Of a stretch of 64,000 nucleotides of DNA, positions 55,500-64,000 are shown in pieces (positions within the stretch are counted from its first letter, which is position 1; every line of letters starts with the position of its first letter). The notes beneath the pieces were generated by a model. It did not search any database and had not been told where the DNA came from. It worked only from the letters and a program-made list of their open reading frames with translations. The position numbers and the translations under genes are program-made. Location: assembly GCF_007829815.1 (NCBI RefSeq), contig NZ_VIWT01000001.1, positions 4,617,001 to 4,681,000 of the forward strand. The letters are read 5' to 3'. Source of the stretch: Kitasatospora viridis (GTDB lineage: Bacteria > Actinomycetota > Actinomycetes > Streptomycetales > Streptomycetaceae).

Positions 55500-57299
55500 A
55501 TGCCCCAACAGCCTGCAACCGACAGTCCGGCCTACGGTCCGCTCGACCCGGTGGACCAGCTGGAGCCGCACGAACGGCACCCTGACCACGTGCCGCACGC
55601 CGATCCGGCCCACCGCGGCAGCGCCCTGCCCGGCCAACGCCAGGACGCCGGACACCATCCGGACGGCCCGGACGGCCCGGCGGCCGACGCCGCCGGGCAC
55701 TCGGAGGCCGGCCGGGCGCAGAACCCGCTGCTGGCCGCGCTGATCGAGGAGGCCGGCTTCTCGCACGCCGGCCTGGCCCGGCGGGTCGACCAGCTCGGCC
55801 TGGAGCACGGGCTGGACCTGCGCTACGACAAGACCTCGGTGACCCGCTGGCTGCGCGGTCAGCAGCCGCGCGGCGCCACCCCGGCGTTGATCGCCGAGGT
55901 GTTCACCCGCCGGCTGGGCCGCCGGCTCTCCGCCCAGGACATCGGCCTGGACGCCTGCGCCCCGGTCTACGCCGGGCTGGAGTTCGCCGAGACCCCGCAG
56001 GAGGCCGTGGACATCGTCGCCAGCATGTGGCGCAAGGACACCGGCCCGCAGTCGGAGCTGCGCCGGATCGCCTTCACCCCGGCCGGCCTGGTGGTGCCCA
56101 GCCGCGACTGGCTGATCGGCCGGGCCGACGAGCAGGTGGCCCGGGACGGCTCGGCCGGCATCTACGTGGCCGGCCCGGACGGACCGCTGGCCCGGGTCGA
56201 CCCGGGGCTGGACCACGGCGACCGCACCGAGCCCGCCGCCGCCCGCCCGGGCCAGGTCCCGCGCGGCACGCCGGCCGGCCGGGTGCCCTCGCAGGCCCGC
56301 CGCCCGCTGGTCTCCGGCACCCGGACGGTGCCGCTGCCCGGTCCGGGCCAGGGCGGGGCCGAGGAGCGCGCGCGGCCGGCCCGGGCCGGCCTGCGGGTGG
56401 GGCGCGGCGACATCGCGGCGGTGCGCGCGGTCGGCGACCTGTTCCGCGCGCTGGACAACGCCTACGGCGGCGGCCACGCCCGGCAGGCGCTGGTCCGCTA
56501 CCTGGAGAGCGAGGCCGAGCCGATGCTGCGCGGCCGGTACGGCGAGCAGATCGGCCGGGCGCTGTTCGGCGCGGTCGCCGACCTGACCCGGCTGGCCGGC
56601 TGGACCAGCTTCGACATCGCCGCGCACGGCCTGGCCCAGCGCTACTTCGTGCAGGCGCTGCGGCTCTCCCAGGCGGCCGGCGACCGGGTGCTCGGCGGCT
56701 ACGTGCTGATCACCATGAGCCAGCAGGCGGTGCACCTGGGGCACGGCCGGGAGGCGGTGCAGCTGGCCCGGGTGGCCCAGCAGGGCGTGGGCACCTCCGC
56801 GCCGGCCACCATCCAGGCGCTGCTGCACGCGGCGGAGGCGCGCGGGCACGGGGTGCTGGGCGACGTGCGGTCCTGCACCACCGCCCTGGTCCGGGCCGAG
56901 CGCTCGCTGGCGCTCGCCCGCACCGGCGACGACCTGCCGTCCTGGGCCCGGTTCTTCGACGAGGCCCAGCTGGCCGACGACTTCGCGCACTGCTACCGCG
57001 ACCTGCAGCAGTGGCGTCCGGCGGTCCAGCACGCGGAGAAGTCGCTGCGGCTGCGCTCGGCGGGCTACGCCCGCAGCCGGGTGTTCTGCCGGATGGTGCT
57101 GGCCGCCGCCCGGCTGGGCCTGGGCGAGGTGGACGAGGCCTGCGGCCTGGCCACCGAGGCGCTGCGGGCGGCCGGCGAGATGCGCTCCGCCCGCAGCGTC
57201 GAGTACCTGCGGGACTTCCACCGCCGGCTCGCCCCCTACCGGGGCAGCCCGGCGGCCCGCGCCTTCGAGGAGGCGGCCCGGCAGGCGGGGGTGGTCTGA
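55500..57299 (+). CDS. NsdA-like transcriptional regulator (TPR-containing)
   Basis: A 599-residue cytoplasmic protein. After a disordered His/Pro/Asp-rich N terminus (about 1-72) comes a helix-turn-helix-like region (LIEEAGFSHAGLARRVDQLG, then DKTSVTRWLRGQQPRG, about 80-125), and from about 300 a helical TPR-type repeat region to the C terminus. It belongs to the family of NsdA (SCO5582), a negative regulator of sporulation and antibiotics. It follows the lip cluster as in S. coelicolor. GAGAGGTG lies 11 bases before the ATG at 55500. Whether it binds DNA is not proved by sequence. Confidence 0.82.
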   Translation: MPQQPATDSPAYGPLDPVDQLEPHERHPDHVPHADPAHRGSALPGQRQDAGHHPDGPDGPAADAAGHSEAGRAQNPLLAALIEEAGFSHAGLARRVDQLGLEHGLDLRYDKTSVTRWLRGQQPRGATPALIAEVFTRRLGRRLSAQDIGLDACAPVYAGLEFAETPQEAVDIVASMWRKDTGPQSELRRIAFTPAGLVVPSRDWLIGRADEQVARDGSAGIYVAGPDGPLARVDPGLDHGDRTEPAAARPGQVPRGTPAGRVPSQARRPLVSGTRTVPLPGPGQGGAEERARPARAGLRVGRGDIAAVRAVGDLFRALDNAYGGGHARQALVRYLESEAEPMLRGRYGEQIGRALFGAVADLTRLAGWTSFDIAAHGLAQRYFVQALRLSQAAGDRVLGGYVLITMSQQAVHLGHGREAVQLARVAQQGVGTSAPATIQALLHAAEARGHGVLGDVRSCTTALVRAERSLALARTGDDLPSWARFFDEAQLADDFAHCYRDLQQWRPAVQHAEKSLRLRSAGYARSRVFCRMVLAAARLGLGEVDEACGLATEALRAAGEMRSARSVEYLRDFHRRLAPYRGSPAARAFEEAARQAGVV

Positions 57300-57337
57300 G
57301 GCCCTGGGGCCCTGAGGTCCTGGGGTCCGACGGCCGG

Positions 57338-57991
57338 TCAGACGCCGCCGAGGGTATCGACCTGATCCTTGATCAGCTTCTCGGCGGCGGTCCGGTCCGG
57401 CTTCCCGTCGGCCAGGAACGCGACGTAGACCAGCACCGAGCCGTGGATGGCGACCACCTCGCTGGCGGTCAGGCCGTCGGGGCCCGGGCGTGCCTCGGTG
57501 AACTCCGTGCCGTGCACCTCCTGGTCCTCGTCCTGGGTGCCGTCCTCGGCCAGCTTCCAGCCCTCGCTCATGCTCTGGGCCATGCTGTTGGCGCCGCCCC
57601 GGGTGGCGAACTCGATCAGCAGCACGTCGCTCGCGCTGCCGTCCGGGTTGCTCCAGCCGTGCCGGGCGGCGGCGACGAAGCCGCGCCGGGTGGTCTCGGC
57701 GTTCACCCGGTCCCAGTCCTGCTGGCCGAAGTAGTTGTGCACCACGGTCAGTTGGTCCAGCAGGCCGGTCGGGTTCCGGCTCCAGGGCTGGGCGCCCGGC
57801 GGCACCGGCAGCAGTTCGCCGAGCAGCTGCTGCCCGGCCTGGGCGGCCTGGGCGGAGGAGACCGGCGAGGGCGGCGGCATGTCGGAGGCCGGGCCGCCGC
57901 TGGTGCCGCAGCCGCTCAGCGCGGCGGCCGCGCACAGGAGGCCGGCGCCGGTGCGCGCCCGGGCGCCACGGGATATCCAGGAGGTCTGCAC
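57338..57991 (-). CDS. Hypothetical lipoprotein (217 aa)
   Basis: A 217-residue exported protein with a lipobox LSGC at residues 25-28 (Cys28 anchor). The mature part has no known domain; motifs include LTVVHNYFGQQDWDRVNAE and FATRGGANSMAQSMSEGW, suggesting an alpha/beta substrate-binding-like fold. The GTG at 57991 begins 24 bp after the antiporter stop, so it is probably cotranscribed. It converges with the NsdA-like gene. Confidence 0.75.
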   Translation of the reverse strand: MQTSWISRGARARTGAGLLCAAAALSGCGTSGGPASDMPPPSPVSSAQAAQAGQQLLGELLPVPPGAQPWSRNPTGLLDQLTVVHNYFGQQDWDRVNAETTRRGFVAAARHGWSNPDGSASDVLLIEFATRGGANSMAQSMSEGWKLAEDGTQDEDQEVHGTEFTEARPGPDGLTASEVVAIHGSVLVYVAFLADGKPDRTAAEKLIKDQVDTLGGV

Positions 57992-58015
57992 GCGGTGATC
58001 ATAGGGGCCGCCGGT

Positions 58016-59251
58016 TCACCAGCTCTCGGCCCGGACCCGGGGCTCGTCGGGTCGCGCGCCGGGCGGGCGGGCCGCACCGCGCAGCCGGCCGGCGAGCAGC
58101 GGGAAGAGCAGCACGGAGAGCATGCCGGCGCCGACCAGGGCGGCCGCGGTGGAGGACTTCAGGTGGCCGTCCTGCTCCTCGATGGTGGTGATCACCACGA
58201 TCAGCGGCAGCGCGGTGGCGGCGTACAGGCCGAGTGCGGTGCGGTCCCGCCGGGAGAGCCCGGGCGGGGCGAGCAGTCCGGCCGGCCCGCCCCGGACGGC
58301 GGCCAGCAGCAGCAGGAAGAGCGGCACCAGCAGCAGCGTGCCGGGATCGTTCAGCAGGGACTTCAGGTCGAAGGTGATGCCGCTGTAGACGAAGAAGACC
58401 GGCACCAGGAAGCCGAAGCCGATGCCCTCCAGCTTGGCGTCGATCACCTCCGCGGTCGGCTCCGACACGTCGGAGAGCATCAGGTTGGCGACGATCCCGG
58501 CGGTGAAGGCGCCGAGCAGCATGTCCAGGTCCAGCCAGACCGCGGCGGCCACCATCGCGGCCAGCACCAGGATCAGCCCGCGCACCGCGAACTGGCCCGA
58601 GGTGCGCAGGGTGGCCCGGATCAGCCGGATCATCCAGGGCGGGCGGTGCAGCCGGGCGTAGGCCAGCGCCACGCCGGCCATCACGCCGAAGACGAGCAGG
58701 ACCACCGCCGCCCTGCCGGGGGAGTCGCCGCTGAGCAGCAGCGCCACCGCGATGATCGGGCCGAACTCGCCGACCGCCCCGGTGGCCATCACCAGCGAGC
58801 CGAACGGGGTGGGCAGTTCGCCGGAGTCGCGGATGATCGGCAGCACGGTGCCCAGCGCGGTGGTGGTCAGCACCAGCCCGGTGAACACGCCGGTCAGCGC
58901 CGAGTGGTTGACCAGCGCGCCGATCCCGAGCGCCAGCGCCACGCTGACCCCCCAGGCGGTGAGCGCCCGGCGCAGCGGGGTGCCGCGCAGCCGGACGAAC
59001 TCGACCTCGTAGCCGGCCATGAACATCAGCATGGCCAGGCCGAACTGGGAGAACACCTCGGAGAGGCCGCCGGTCCTGGCCCAGCCGAGCACGTCGGGTC
59101 CGATCAGCACCCCGAGCGCGAGCTCGAAGACCAGGCTCGGCACCGCCAGCCAGCGCTGCACCCGGTCGGCCAGCAGCGGCGCGGCGAGCGCGGCTGCCGG
59201 GATCAGCACCAGGGTCTCGGGCTGGTCGAGGAGAGCGGAGGCAGTGGACAT
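58016..59251 (-). CDS. CPA2-type cation:proton antiporter
   Basis: A 411-residue membrane protein with about 12 helices of the KefB/GerN-like antiporter group. The conserved core contains LAMLMFMAGYEVEFVRLRG, then LVLTTTALGTVLPIIRDSGEL with the discontinuous-helix signature and VGEFGPIIAVALLLSGD, and a later FVYSGITFDL. It exchanges K+ or Na+ for protons across the membrane. No ribosome-binding site precedes the ATG at 59251. A lipoprotein gene follows 24 bp downstream and an FAD-enzyme gene lies 85 bp upstream in the same direction. Confidence 0.9.
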   Translation of the reverse strand: MSTASALLDQPETLVLIPAAALAAPLLADRVQRWLAVPSLVFELALGVLIGPDVLGWARTGGLSEVFSQFGLAMLMFMAGYEVEFVRLRGTPLRRALTAWGVSVALALGIGALVNHSALTGVFTGLVLTTTALGTVLPIIRDSGELPTPFGSLVMATGAVGEFGPIIAVALLLSGDSPGRAAVVLLVFGVMAGVALAYARLHRPPWMIRLIRATLRTSGQFAVRGLILVLAAMVAAAVWLDLDMLLGAFTAGIVANLMLSDVSEPTAEVIDAKLEGIGFGFLVPVFFVYSGITFDLKSLLNDPGTLLLVPLFLLLLAAVRGGPAGLLAPPGLSRRDRTALGLYAATALPLIVVITTIEEQDGHLKSSTAAALVGAGMLSVLLFPLLAGRLRGAARPPGARPDEPRVRAESW

Positions 59252-59336
59252 TTCGTCATATTTGCACGGTCCCGGTGTGGGGCCCGGGACCGACGCCGGG
59301 CGACCTCGTGGCGGTCGCCCGCACGGTGACGCCGGC

Positions 59337-60659
59337 TCAGGCCGCCGCCTGGTCCTGCCGCGGCTGCGCCGGGGCCACGTCGAGGTCGCGCAGCACCGCG
59401 GCGGCGGCCCGGCGGCCGGAGACCAGGGCCCCCTGGGCGCTGCTGGTGTCCCGGTGGTCCCCGCAGACGTAGAGGCCGGCCAGCAGCCGCACCGGGCGGC
59501 GGAAGTTGTGGGGCGGCGGCATCGCCGGTACCGCGTCCGGCAGGTGACGCACGCTCAGGAAGTCCCAGTCCCGGGTCGAGCCCTGGTACAGCTCGGCCAG
59601 CCGCTCCCGGACCGCCGGCTCGGCGGCCGCCGGTCCGCCCGGGAAGGCCCGCCGCCCCAGCACGGTGGTGGCGACCAGGGTGCGCCCGGCCGGGGCGTAG
59701 GACTCGTGCACCTGACTGAGCACCAGCGAGTGCGAGATCGGCGCCGGCCCCAGGGTCCGGTCGCCGTCCAGCAGCAGCACCGGCTCGGCCAACGGGCTGT
59801 CCGCGCAGGTGTGGTAGTAGGTGGTCACCGGGTGGAAGTCCGGCAGTCGCAGTCCCGGCAGCAGCTCGGCGGCGGCCCGGGCGTCGGTGGCCAGCACCAC
59901 CGCCCGGGCGGCGATCCACCCGTGCCCGGCGGTGCGCACGCCGTCCGCGCCGACGGCCGTCACCCGGGTGTCCAGGCGCACGGTGCCGGGCGGCAGCGCG
60001 GCGGCCAGGCGCGCGGGCACCTCGCCGGTGCCGGCCGAGGGCAGCGCGAGCCGCCCCCGGGCGTAGCCGCGCAGCGCCAGGTCGGCGATCCGGCTGCTGG
60101 TGCCCAGGGCCGGATCGCTGAGCAGCGCGGTGAGCAGCGGGCGCAGGAAGCCCTCCACCACCCGGCCCGGCAGGCCGCGTTCGGTCAGCGCGCGGGCGGT
60201 GGTGGTCTCCGGCCGGGCCAGCAGCTTGGGCACCGGGGTGGCGGCGAGCCGGCTGAGGGTGGCGCCCAGCCGGGCCTTCTCCAGCGGGCTGCCGAGCGGT
60301 GACCGGGCGGGCGGCCGGGCGCCCTGGGCGCGGTCGGCGCCGACCCGGTGGCGCCGGCCGCCGCTGTGCACCAGCACGCCGGGGGCCAGCGGGCTGAGCG
60401 GCAGGTCGGGCAGGTCGAGCCGGCGGATCAGGCCGGGGAATCCGGTGCCGAGCAACTGGCCGCCGTGGTCCAGCAGGTAGCCGTCCAGCCGGTGGCCGGC
60501 CAGTCGGCCGCCGATCCGGTCGGTCGCCTCCAGCACCTGGACGTGCAGCCCCGCGGCGCTGAGTGCCCGGGCGGCGGCGAGTCCGGCCAGTCCGGCGCCG
60601 ACCACGACCACGTCGGGGTCCTCCGGTCGGATCCGGCGGGTGAATTCGTTAGGGGTCAC
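59337..60659 (-). CDS. FAD-dependent amine oxidase-type oxidoreductase
   Basis: A 440-residue flavoenzyme with an N-terminal Rossmann dinucleotide-binding motif DVVVVGAGLAGLAAARAL (GAGLAG at 21-26) followed by VLEATDRIGGRL, as in the flavin-containing amine oxidase/phytoene desaturase group, and a C-terminal FAD-pyrophosphate segment GLYVCGDHRDTSSAQGALVSG. The substrate is unknown; no carotenoid genes are nearby. GGAGGGAG precedes the GTG at 60659. It may head an operon with the antiporter and lipoprotein genes. Confidence 0.92.
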   Translation of the reverse strand: MTPNEFTRRIRPEDPDVVVVGAGLAGLAAARALSAAGLHVQVLEATDRIGGRLAGHRLDGYLLDHGGQLLGTGFPGLIRRLDLPDLPLSPLAPGVLVHSGGRRHRVGADRAQGARPPARSPLGSPLEKARLGATLSRLAATPVPKLLARPETTTARALTERGLPGRVVEGFLRPLLTALLSDPALGTSSRIADLALRGYARGRLALPSAGTGEVPARLAAALPPGTVRLDTRVTAVGADGVRTAGHGWIAARAVVLATDARAAAELLPGLRLPDFHPVTTYYHTCADSPLAEPVLLLDGDRTLGPAPISHSLVLSQVHESYAPAGRTLVATTVLGRRAFPGGPAAAEPAVRERLAELYQGSTRDWDFLSVRHLPDAVPAMPPPHNFRRPVRLLAGLYVCGDHRDTSSAQGALVSGRRAAAAVLRDLDVAPAQPRQDQAAA

Positions 60660-60876
60660 GGGCGAGCTCCCTCCCTGGTCCCGGAGCTCCGGCCGGCGGA
60701 CGGCTGCGGGCGTGCCCGGGACGGTCCAGGGGGTGATGCCCCGTCAGTAGCTTGATCAGGCTGTCGTACCGGCCTGGATCGGCGAGCGCCGCGTCCCGCC
60801 GGTGGCACGCCCTGGGGGCATGCACCGGCGTCGTGCGCCGTCGCGTGCGCCCCTCGTGCGCGTGCTCCGGCTCGCC

Positions 60877-61782
60877 TCAGAGCGCGGCGCGCACCGCCGC
60901 CTCCACCTCCGGGTGGGCGAACTCGAAGCCGGCCGCCAGCAGCTTGGCCGGCAGCACCCGGTGACTGCCCACCACCTCGATCGCCATCTCGCCCAGCACC
61001 AGCCGCAGCACCGCCTCCGGCACCGGGAACGGCGTCGGCCGGCGCAGCACCCGGCCCAGCGCGGCGGTCAGCTCGGCATTGGTCACCGGGTGCGGGGCCG
61101 TCAGGTTCACCGGACCGCTCAGCTCCGGACGGTCGATCAGGAAGCGCAGCGCGGCCAGCTCGTCGGCCAGCGAGATGAAGCTCCAGTACTGCCCGCCGTC
61201 GCCCAGCCGGCCGCCCAGGCCCAGCCGGAAGAGCGGGAACAGCCGCCCGCCGGCCCCGCCCGCGGCGCTCAGCACCAGGCCGGTGCGCGGGTGCACCACC
61301 CGGATCCCGGCCTCGGCGGCCGGCCGGGCCGCGCCCTCCCAGGCCACGCAGACCTCGGCCAGGAAGTCCTGGCCGGCCGGCGCCGACTCCTCGATCACCC
61401 GGTCGCCGGTCTGCCCGTAGAAGCCCATCGCGGACGCGCTGACCAGCACCGACGGCGGGGTGTCCAGCCGGGTCAGCCCCTCGGCCAGGGTGCGGGTGCC
61501 GCGCACCCGGCTCTCCCGGATCCGCTCCTTGTAGGCGTCCGTCCAGCGGTGCTCGGCCACCCCGGCGCCGGCCAGGTGCACCACCGCCTCGACGCCGGCC
61601 AGCCCCGCCAGGTCCAGCTCGCCGCGGTCCGGGTTCCAGCCCACCCCGATCGAGCCGTCCGGCTGCACGCCGAGCGCGCTGTGACGGCGCACCAGCCGCA
61701 CCACTTCGTGGTCGTCGGCGAGCAGCGAACGGACCAGGGCGGAGCCGATCAGGCCCGAGGAACCGGTGACAGCGATGCGCAT
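60877..61782 (-). CDS. TIGR01777 family NAD-dependent epimerase/dehydratase-like protein
   Basis: A 301-residue protein of the extended SDR group, with TGSSGLIGSAL at residues 6-16, VVHLAGAGVAEHRW in the active-site region, SASAMGFYG containing the catalytic-type tyrosine, and a C-terminal DUF1731-like segment (VLRLVLGEMAIEVVGSHRVLPAKL). The family is sometimes called SulA-like, but function is unknown. The ATG at 61782 lies 123 bp from the divergent DUF2510 gene. It is 217 bp upstream of the FAD-enzyme gene on the same strand, so a separate promoter is likely. Confidence 0.93.
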   Translation of the reverse strand: MRIAVTGSSGLIGSALVRSLLADDHEVVRLVRRHSALGVQPDGSIGVGWNPDRGELDLAGLAGVEAVVHLAGAGVAEHRWTDAYKERIRESRVRGTRTLAEGLTRLDTPPSVLVSASAMGFYGQTGDRVIEESAPAGQDFLAEVCVAWEGAARPAAEAGIRVVHPRTGLVLSAAGGAGGRLFPLFRLGLGGRLGDGGQYWSFISLADELAALRFLIDRPELSGPVNLTAPHPVTNAELTAALGRVLRRPTPFPVPEAVLRLVLGEMAIEVVGSHRVLPAKLLAAGFEFAHPEVEAAVRAAL

Positions 61783-61905
61783 GGGCCCATCCTGGCAGCC
61801 GGTACGGGCCGGAGCGCCCTTGACCCGCCCTCAACCCTCGGCCGGGGCCCCAGCTCAGGTCGCCCGGCCTGTCTGGCCGGCGGCTCGGCCCGATACGGTA
61901 CGGGG

Positions 61906-63000
61906 GTGACCCACTCCACTCCACCCGGTTGGTACCCGGACCCGCAGGCCCCCGGGCACGAGCGCTTCTGGGACGGGCGCGGATGGAGCAGCGGGGCCAG
62001 GCCACTGCCGCCCACCGCGCCGCCGGCGCCCGCGCCGACCGGCTCGGTGGTCTCGGACGCCTCGCCCGCCTACGGGCACCCGGCGGTGCCGGAGGAACTG
62101 GTCAGGGTGGAGCCGGCGGGGTACGGCTACCAGGGGCACTCCTCCTTCAACTACCCCTATCCCGCGCCGGAGCAGCCGCAACTCCCGCCGCAACTCCCGC
62201 CCCCGGGACCGCCGCCGCTGGCACCGCCGCTGCCCCCGCCGGGCCGGCGCCCCGGGCTGCTGGCCGCGGTGCTGGTGGGCACGCTGGCGCTGGTGGTGCT
62301 GGCCGGCGGGCTCGTCACGGTGGCGCTGCAGGGCTCCTCCTCCCGGGCACCGGCCATGGGCGCCCCCGCGCCGGCGGCCTCCCCGCCGGTCGGCGCCGCG
62401 CCCGCGCCCAGCCAGCCGCCCACCGCCGCGCCCACGCCGGCCCCGACGCCCACGACGCCGCTGCCGGGCACCCCGGACACCCAGCCGCCGGCCGCCGGCT
62501 CGGCCGTGCAGGACCAGGTGCACGGCTGGACCGTCCCGGTGCCGGCCGGCTGGGACACCGCCTACCACGACGCCAACACGACCGTGCTGCTGGTCACCGG
62601 CCAGTACCCGTGCGCCAACCAGGGCGGCTGCGTGCGCGGCAACTTCTCCATCGACGCCCGCCCGACGGCCGGGCCGGACGCGGAGACGGTGGCCCGGCAG
62701 ACCATGGCGCTCTACGCGCCGCAGCTCTTCGGCACCCTCGACGACCACCAGGAGCTGAGCAGCGGCCCGACGGCGGTGGCCGGCCTGGCCGGTTTCGCGG
62801 TGCGCTGGCACGTCACCCCGCAGCAGGGCGCCCAGGGCTTCCTGCTGCTGGTCGCGGTGCCGGCCCCGAGCGGCGGCTTCACCACCATGGTCGCGTCGGC
62901 CGACGACGACCCCCGGGCGCCCCGCCCGGGCGCGCTGGACGACCTGGTCGCCGCGATCCAGCCGGCGGGCCGGGCCTCGCTGCCGCCGAACGCCTCGTGA
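61906..63000 (+). CDS. DUF2510 membrane-anchored protein
   Basis: A 364-residue protein. The N-terminal DUF2510 motif PPGWYPDPQAPGHERFWDG (residues 6-24) is cytoplasmic, followed by a Pro-rich stretch with PYPAPEQPQLPPQLPPPGPP-type repeats, a single membrane helix (about 118-140), a second Pro/Ala/Thr-rich linker and an extracytoplasmic domain (about 200-364) with one Cys pair (YPCANQGGC). The role is unknown; sensing or anchoring in the envelope is possible. A TACGGT -10-like element at 61894-61899 puts the transcript start close to the GTG at 61906, so the mRNA may be leaderless. It converges with the DUF4240 gene. Confidence 0.87.
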   Translation: MTHSTPPGWYPDPQAPGHERFWDGRGWSSGARPLPPTAPPAPAPTGSVVSDASPAYGHPAVPEELVRVEPAGYGYQGHSSFNYPYPAPEQPQLPPQLPPPGPPPLAPPLPPPGRRPGLLAAVLVGTLALVVLAGGLVTVALQGSSSRAPAMGAPAPAASPPVGAAPAPSQPPTAAPTPAPTPTTPLPGTPDTQPPAAGSAVQDQVHGWTVPVPAGWDTAYHDANTTVLLVTGQYPCANQGGCVRGNFSIDARPTAGPDAETVARQTMALYAPQLFGTLDDHQELSSGPTAVAGLAGFAVRWHVTPQQGAQGFLLLVAVPAPSGGFTTMVASADDDPRAPRPGALDDLVAAIQPAGRASLPPNAS

Positions 63001-63025
63001 GCGCCGGAGCGGAGCGGACGGGCCG

Positions 63026-63541
63026 TCAGCGGCCGTAGAGGTCCCAGAGCCGCGGGTAGTGCTCGGCCATCGCGCCCGGGTCGTCGAAGTCGAAGCGGGG
63101 GCCGGCGGGTTCGCGGGGCTGCGCGGTGCCCAGGTCCGGCAGCGGCAGGCCGGTGAGCTGCTCGTGCGCCTCGTCGGCGGCGAAGCCGATCTCCTCGGCG
63201 TCGCCGTCCTCCTCCTCGTCGAAGTCGGGCACCAGGTCGGCCAGGTCGTCCGGCTGGTGCACCGCGCCCTCGAAGACCTCCCGGCCCTGCGCGATCAGCC
63301 AGCACCGGAAGTAGTCGAAGGTGTCCTCGGAGGCTCCGCCGAGCAGCAGGTGGGCGGCGCCCCAGAGCTCCCGGGTGTACGCCCGCTGGAAGCGGGCCTC
63401 GAACAGCCGGGCGAAGTCGATCACCTCATCGGGCGTCAGCTGGACCAGGCGCTCCACCAGCAGGTCGGCCTGCTCCTCCGGATCACCGTCCGCGGCGTCC
63501 CGTGCCTCGTCGATGATCTGCCAGAAGTCGGTCTCGTACAT
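63026..63541 (-). CDS. DUF4240 domain-containing protein
   Basis: A 171-residue soluble acidic protein of the DUF4240 family, recognised by FWQIIDEARDAADGDPEEQA, then LWGAAHLLLGGASEDTFDYFRCWLIAQGREVFE (pieces) and an acidic tail segment DFDEEEDGDAEEIGF. The family is related in fold to TelA-less immunity-like proteins such as SUKH types only by general style; no function is established. The ATG at 63541 has GGGGGCG upstream. Confidence 0.92.
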   Translation of the reverse strand: MYETDFWQIIDEARDAADGDPEEQADLLVERLVQLTPDEVIDFARLFEARFQRAYTRELWGAAHLLLGGASEDTFDYFRCWLIAQGREVFEGAVHQPDDLADLVPDFDEEEDGDAEEIGFAADEAHEQLTGLPLPDLGTAQPREPAGPRFDFDDPGAMAEHYPRLWDLYGR

Positions 63542-63637
63542 CACGCCCCCAAGCATCGTCGCTGGGGCGCGCGGACGCATGCCCACGCGCCGTACCCGCC
63601 ACCCGCACGCTCGCCGGAACGGGGCAATCGGGTGCCG

Positions 63638-63686
63638 GAACGCCGTCGGCCGGCGCCCCCTGACGGGGCGCCGGCCGACGGCGTTC
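63638..63686 (-). terminator. Strong hairpin after sucB
   Basis: A perfect 22-bp stem (63638-63659 with 63665-63686) with a 5-base loop ends 9 bp from the sucB stop codon. It is the longest perfect stem in the window and probably ends the sucB transcript on the minus strand. Confidence 0.9.
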
Positions 63687-63694
63687 GTACAGCC

Positions 63695-64000
63695 TTACAG
63701 GCCGAGCTCGACCTCGAACTCGCCCGCCTCAAGGATCTCCTTGACGGCGACCAGGTAACGGGCCGCGTCGGCACCGTCCACCAGGCGGTGGTCGTAGGAG
63801 AGCGAGAGGTAGGTCATGTCACGGATGCCGATGGCGGTGCCGCCGTCGGACTCGATGACCACCGGGCGCTTGACGGTCGCGCCGATGCCCAGGATCGCGG
63901 CCTGGTTCGGCGGGACGATCACGGTGTCGAACAGCGCGCCGCGCGAGCCCGTGTTGCTGATGGTGAAGGTGGCGCCGGACAGCTCGTCCGGGGTGATCTT
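63695..64000 (-). CDS. sucB: Dihydrolipoamide acyltransferase E2 (2-oxoglutarate dehydrogenase type), C-terminal part
   Basis: The 101 codons seen are the C terminus of an E2 acyltransferase that carries the lipoyl group; the gene continues beyond the right edge. The catalytic core is certain: [22 protein letters not shown] and the active-site motif [16 protein letters not shown] with its catalytic histidine and aspartate. 2-Oxoglutarate dehydrogenase is favoured over pyruvate or branched-chain enzymes because of synteny with lipA/lipB as I recall it, but the N-terminal domains are not visible. LipB and LipA, encoded 9-11 kb away, modify this protein. Confidence 0.85.
   Translation of the reverse strand, partial: KITPDELSGATFTISNTGSRGALFDTVIVPPNQAAILGIGATVKRPVVIESDGGTAIGIRDMTYLSLSYDHRLVDGADAARYLVAVKEILEAGEFEVELGL

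Noticed and set aside
56027-59329. 1100-codon plus-strand open frame crossing the regulator, lipoprotein and antiporter genes
   Set aside because: Shadow frame; three real genes with clear motifs occupy the same DNA.

Overview
The window is chromosomal DNA of a high-GC actinomycete, almost certainly a member of the Streptomycetaceae (Streptomyces or Kitasatospora type). The evidence is the strong G/C bias at third codon positions, frequent GTG starts, several apparently leaderless genes, a SARP-type regulator, an LAxTG-type cell-wall sorting signal, an F420 enzyme, and a gene order (panB, nadE, glnA2, glnE, pulA, glnA, RDD protein, DUF4191 protein, lipA, lipB, regulator, sucB) that I recall as the same order in Streptomyces coelicolor, read here in reverse. 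No rRNA, tRNA, CRISPR array, transposase or integrase was found.

Layout. 1-6 kb: the end of an ACT-domain gene, a PadR repressor with two identical palindromes in front of it, a prim-pol-like protein, methionine aminopeptidase (map), an F420:NADP reductase (npdG) and an M50 protease. 6-11.5 kb: a large SARP/AfsR-type regulator facing a two-gene DrrAB-like ABC exporter whose promoter region carries repeated GCTGTCA heptamers. 11.5-19.6 kb: panB, an MFS exporter with its TetR repressor behind a 31-bp palindromic operator, an endonuclease/exonuclease/phosphatase-fold protein, nadE, and the glutamine-synthetase-like glnA2. 19.6-22 kb: a short, visibly lower-GC insertion with two translationally coupled membrane proteins, the first carrying two TTA codons, followed by a zinc-ribbon-like protein and a Nudix hydrolase. 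22-34.6 kb: a sortase-anchored DUF11 surface protein, glnE, a PAP2 phosphatase, a giant secreted amylopullulanase and an orphan P-II signalling protein.

34.6-49.7 kb is mixed metabolism and envelope: an SDR, a ROK regulator fused translationally to an enolase-superfamily gene, a lipoprotein esterase, a hemerythrin protein, a GH101-like secreted glycosidase, an ArsC-like/DUF1697 pair, a SpoIIE-type phosphatase and two polytopic membrane proteins of the GT87 and DUF2079 types. 49.8-64 kb is conserved core: glnA with tandem GlnR boxes, an RDD protein, the lipB-lipA-DUF4191 cluster, an NsdA-like regulator, a redox/antiporter/lipoprotein cluster, and the 3' end of sucB.

The strongest theme is nitrogen control: glnA (GlnR-regulated, with the adenylylated tyrosine), glnE (its adenylyltransferase), glnA2 (probable gamma-glutamylpolyamine synthetase) and a P-II protein all lie within 33 kb. 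A second theme is lipoate metabolism: lipB and lipA lie close to sucB, whose product carries lipoate. The best candidate for something undescribed is the TTA-containing two-protein membrane module at 19.8-20.9 kb.
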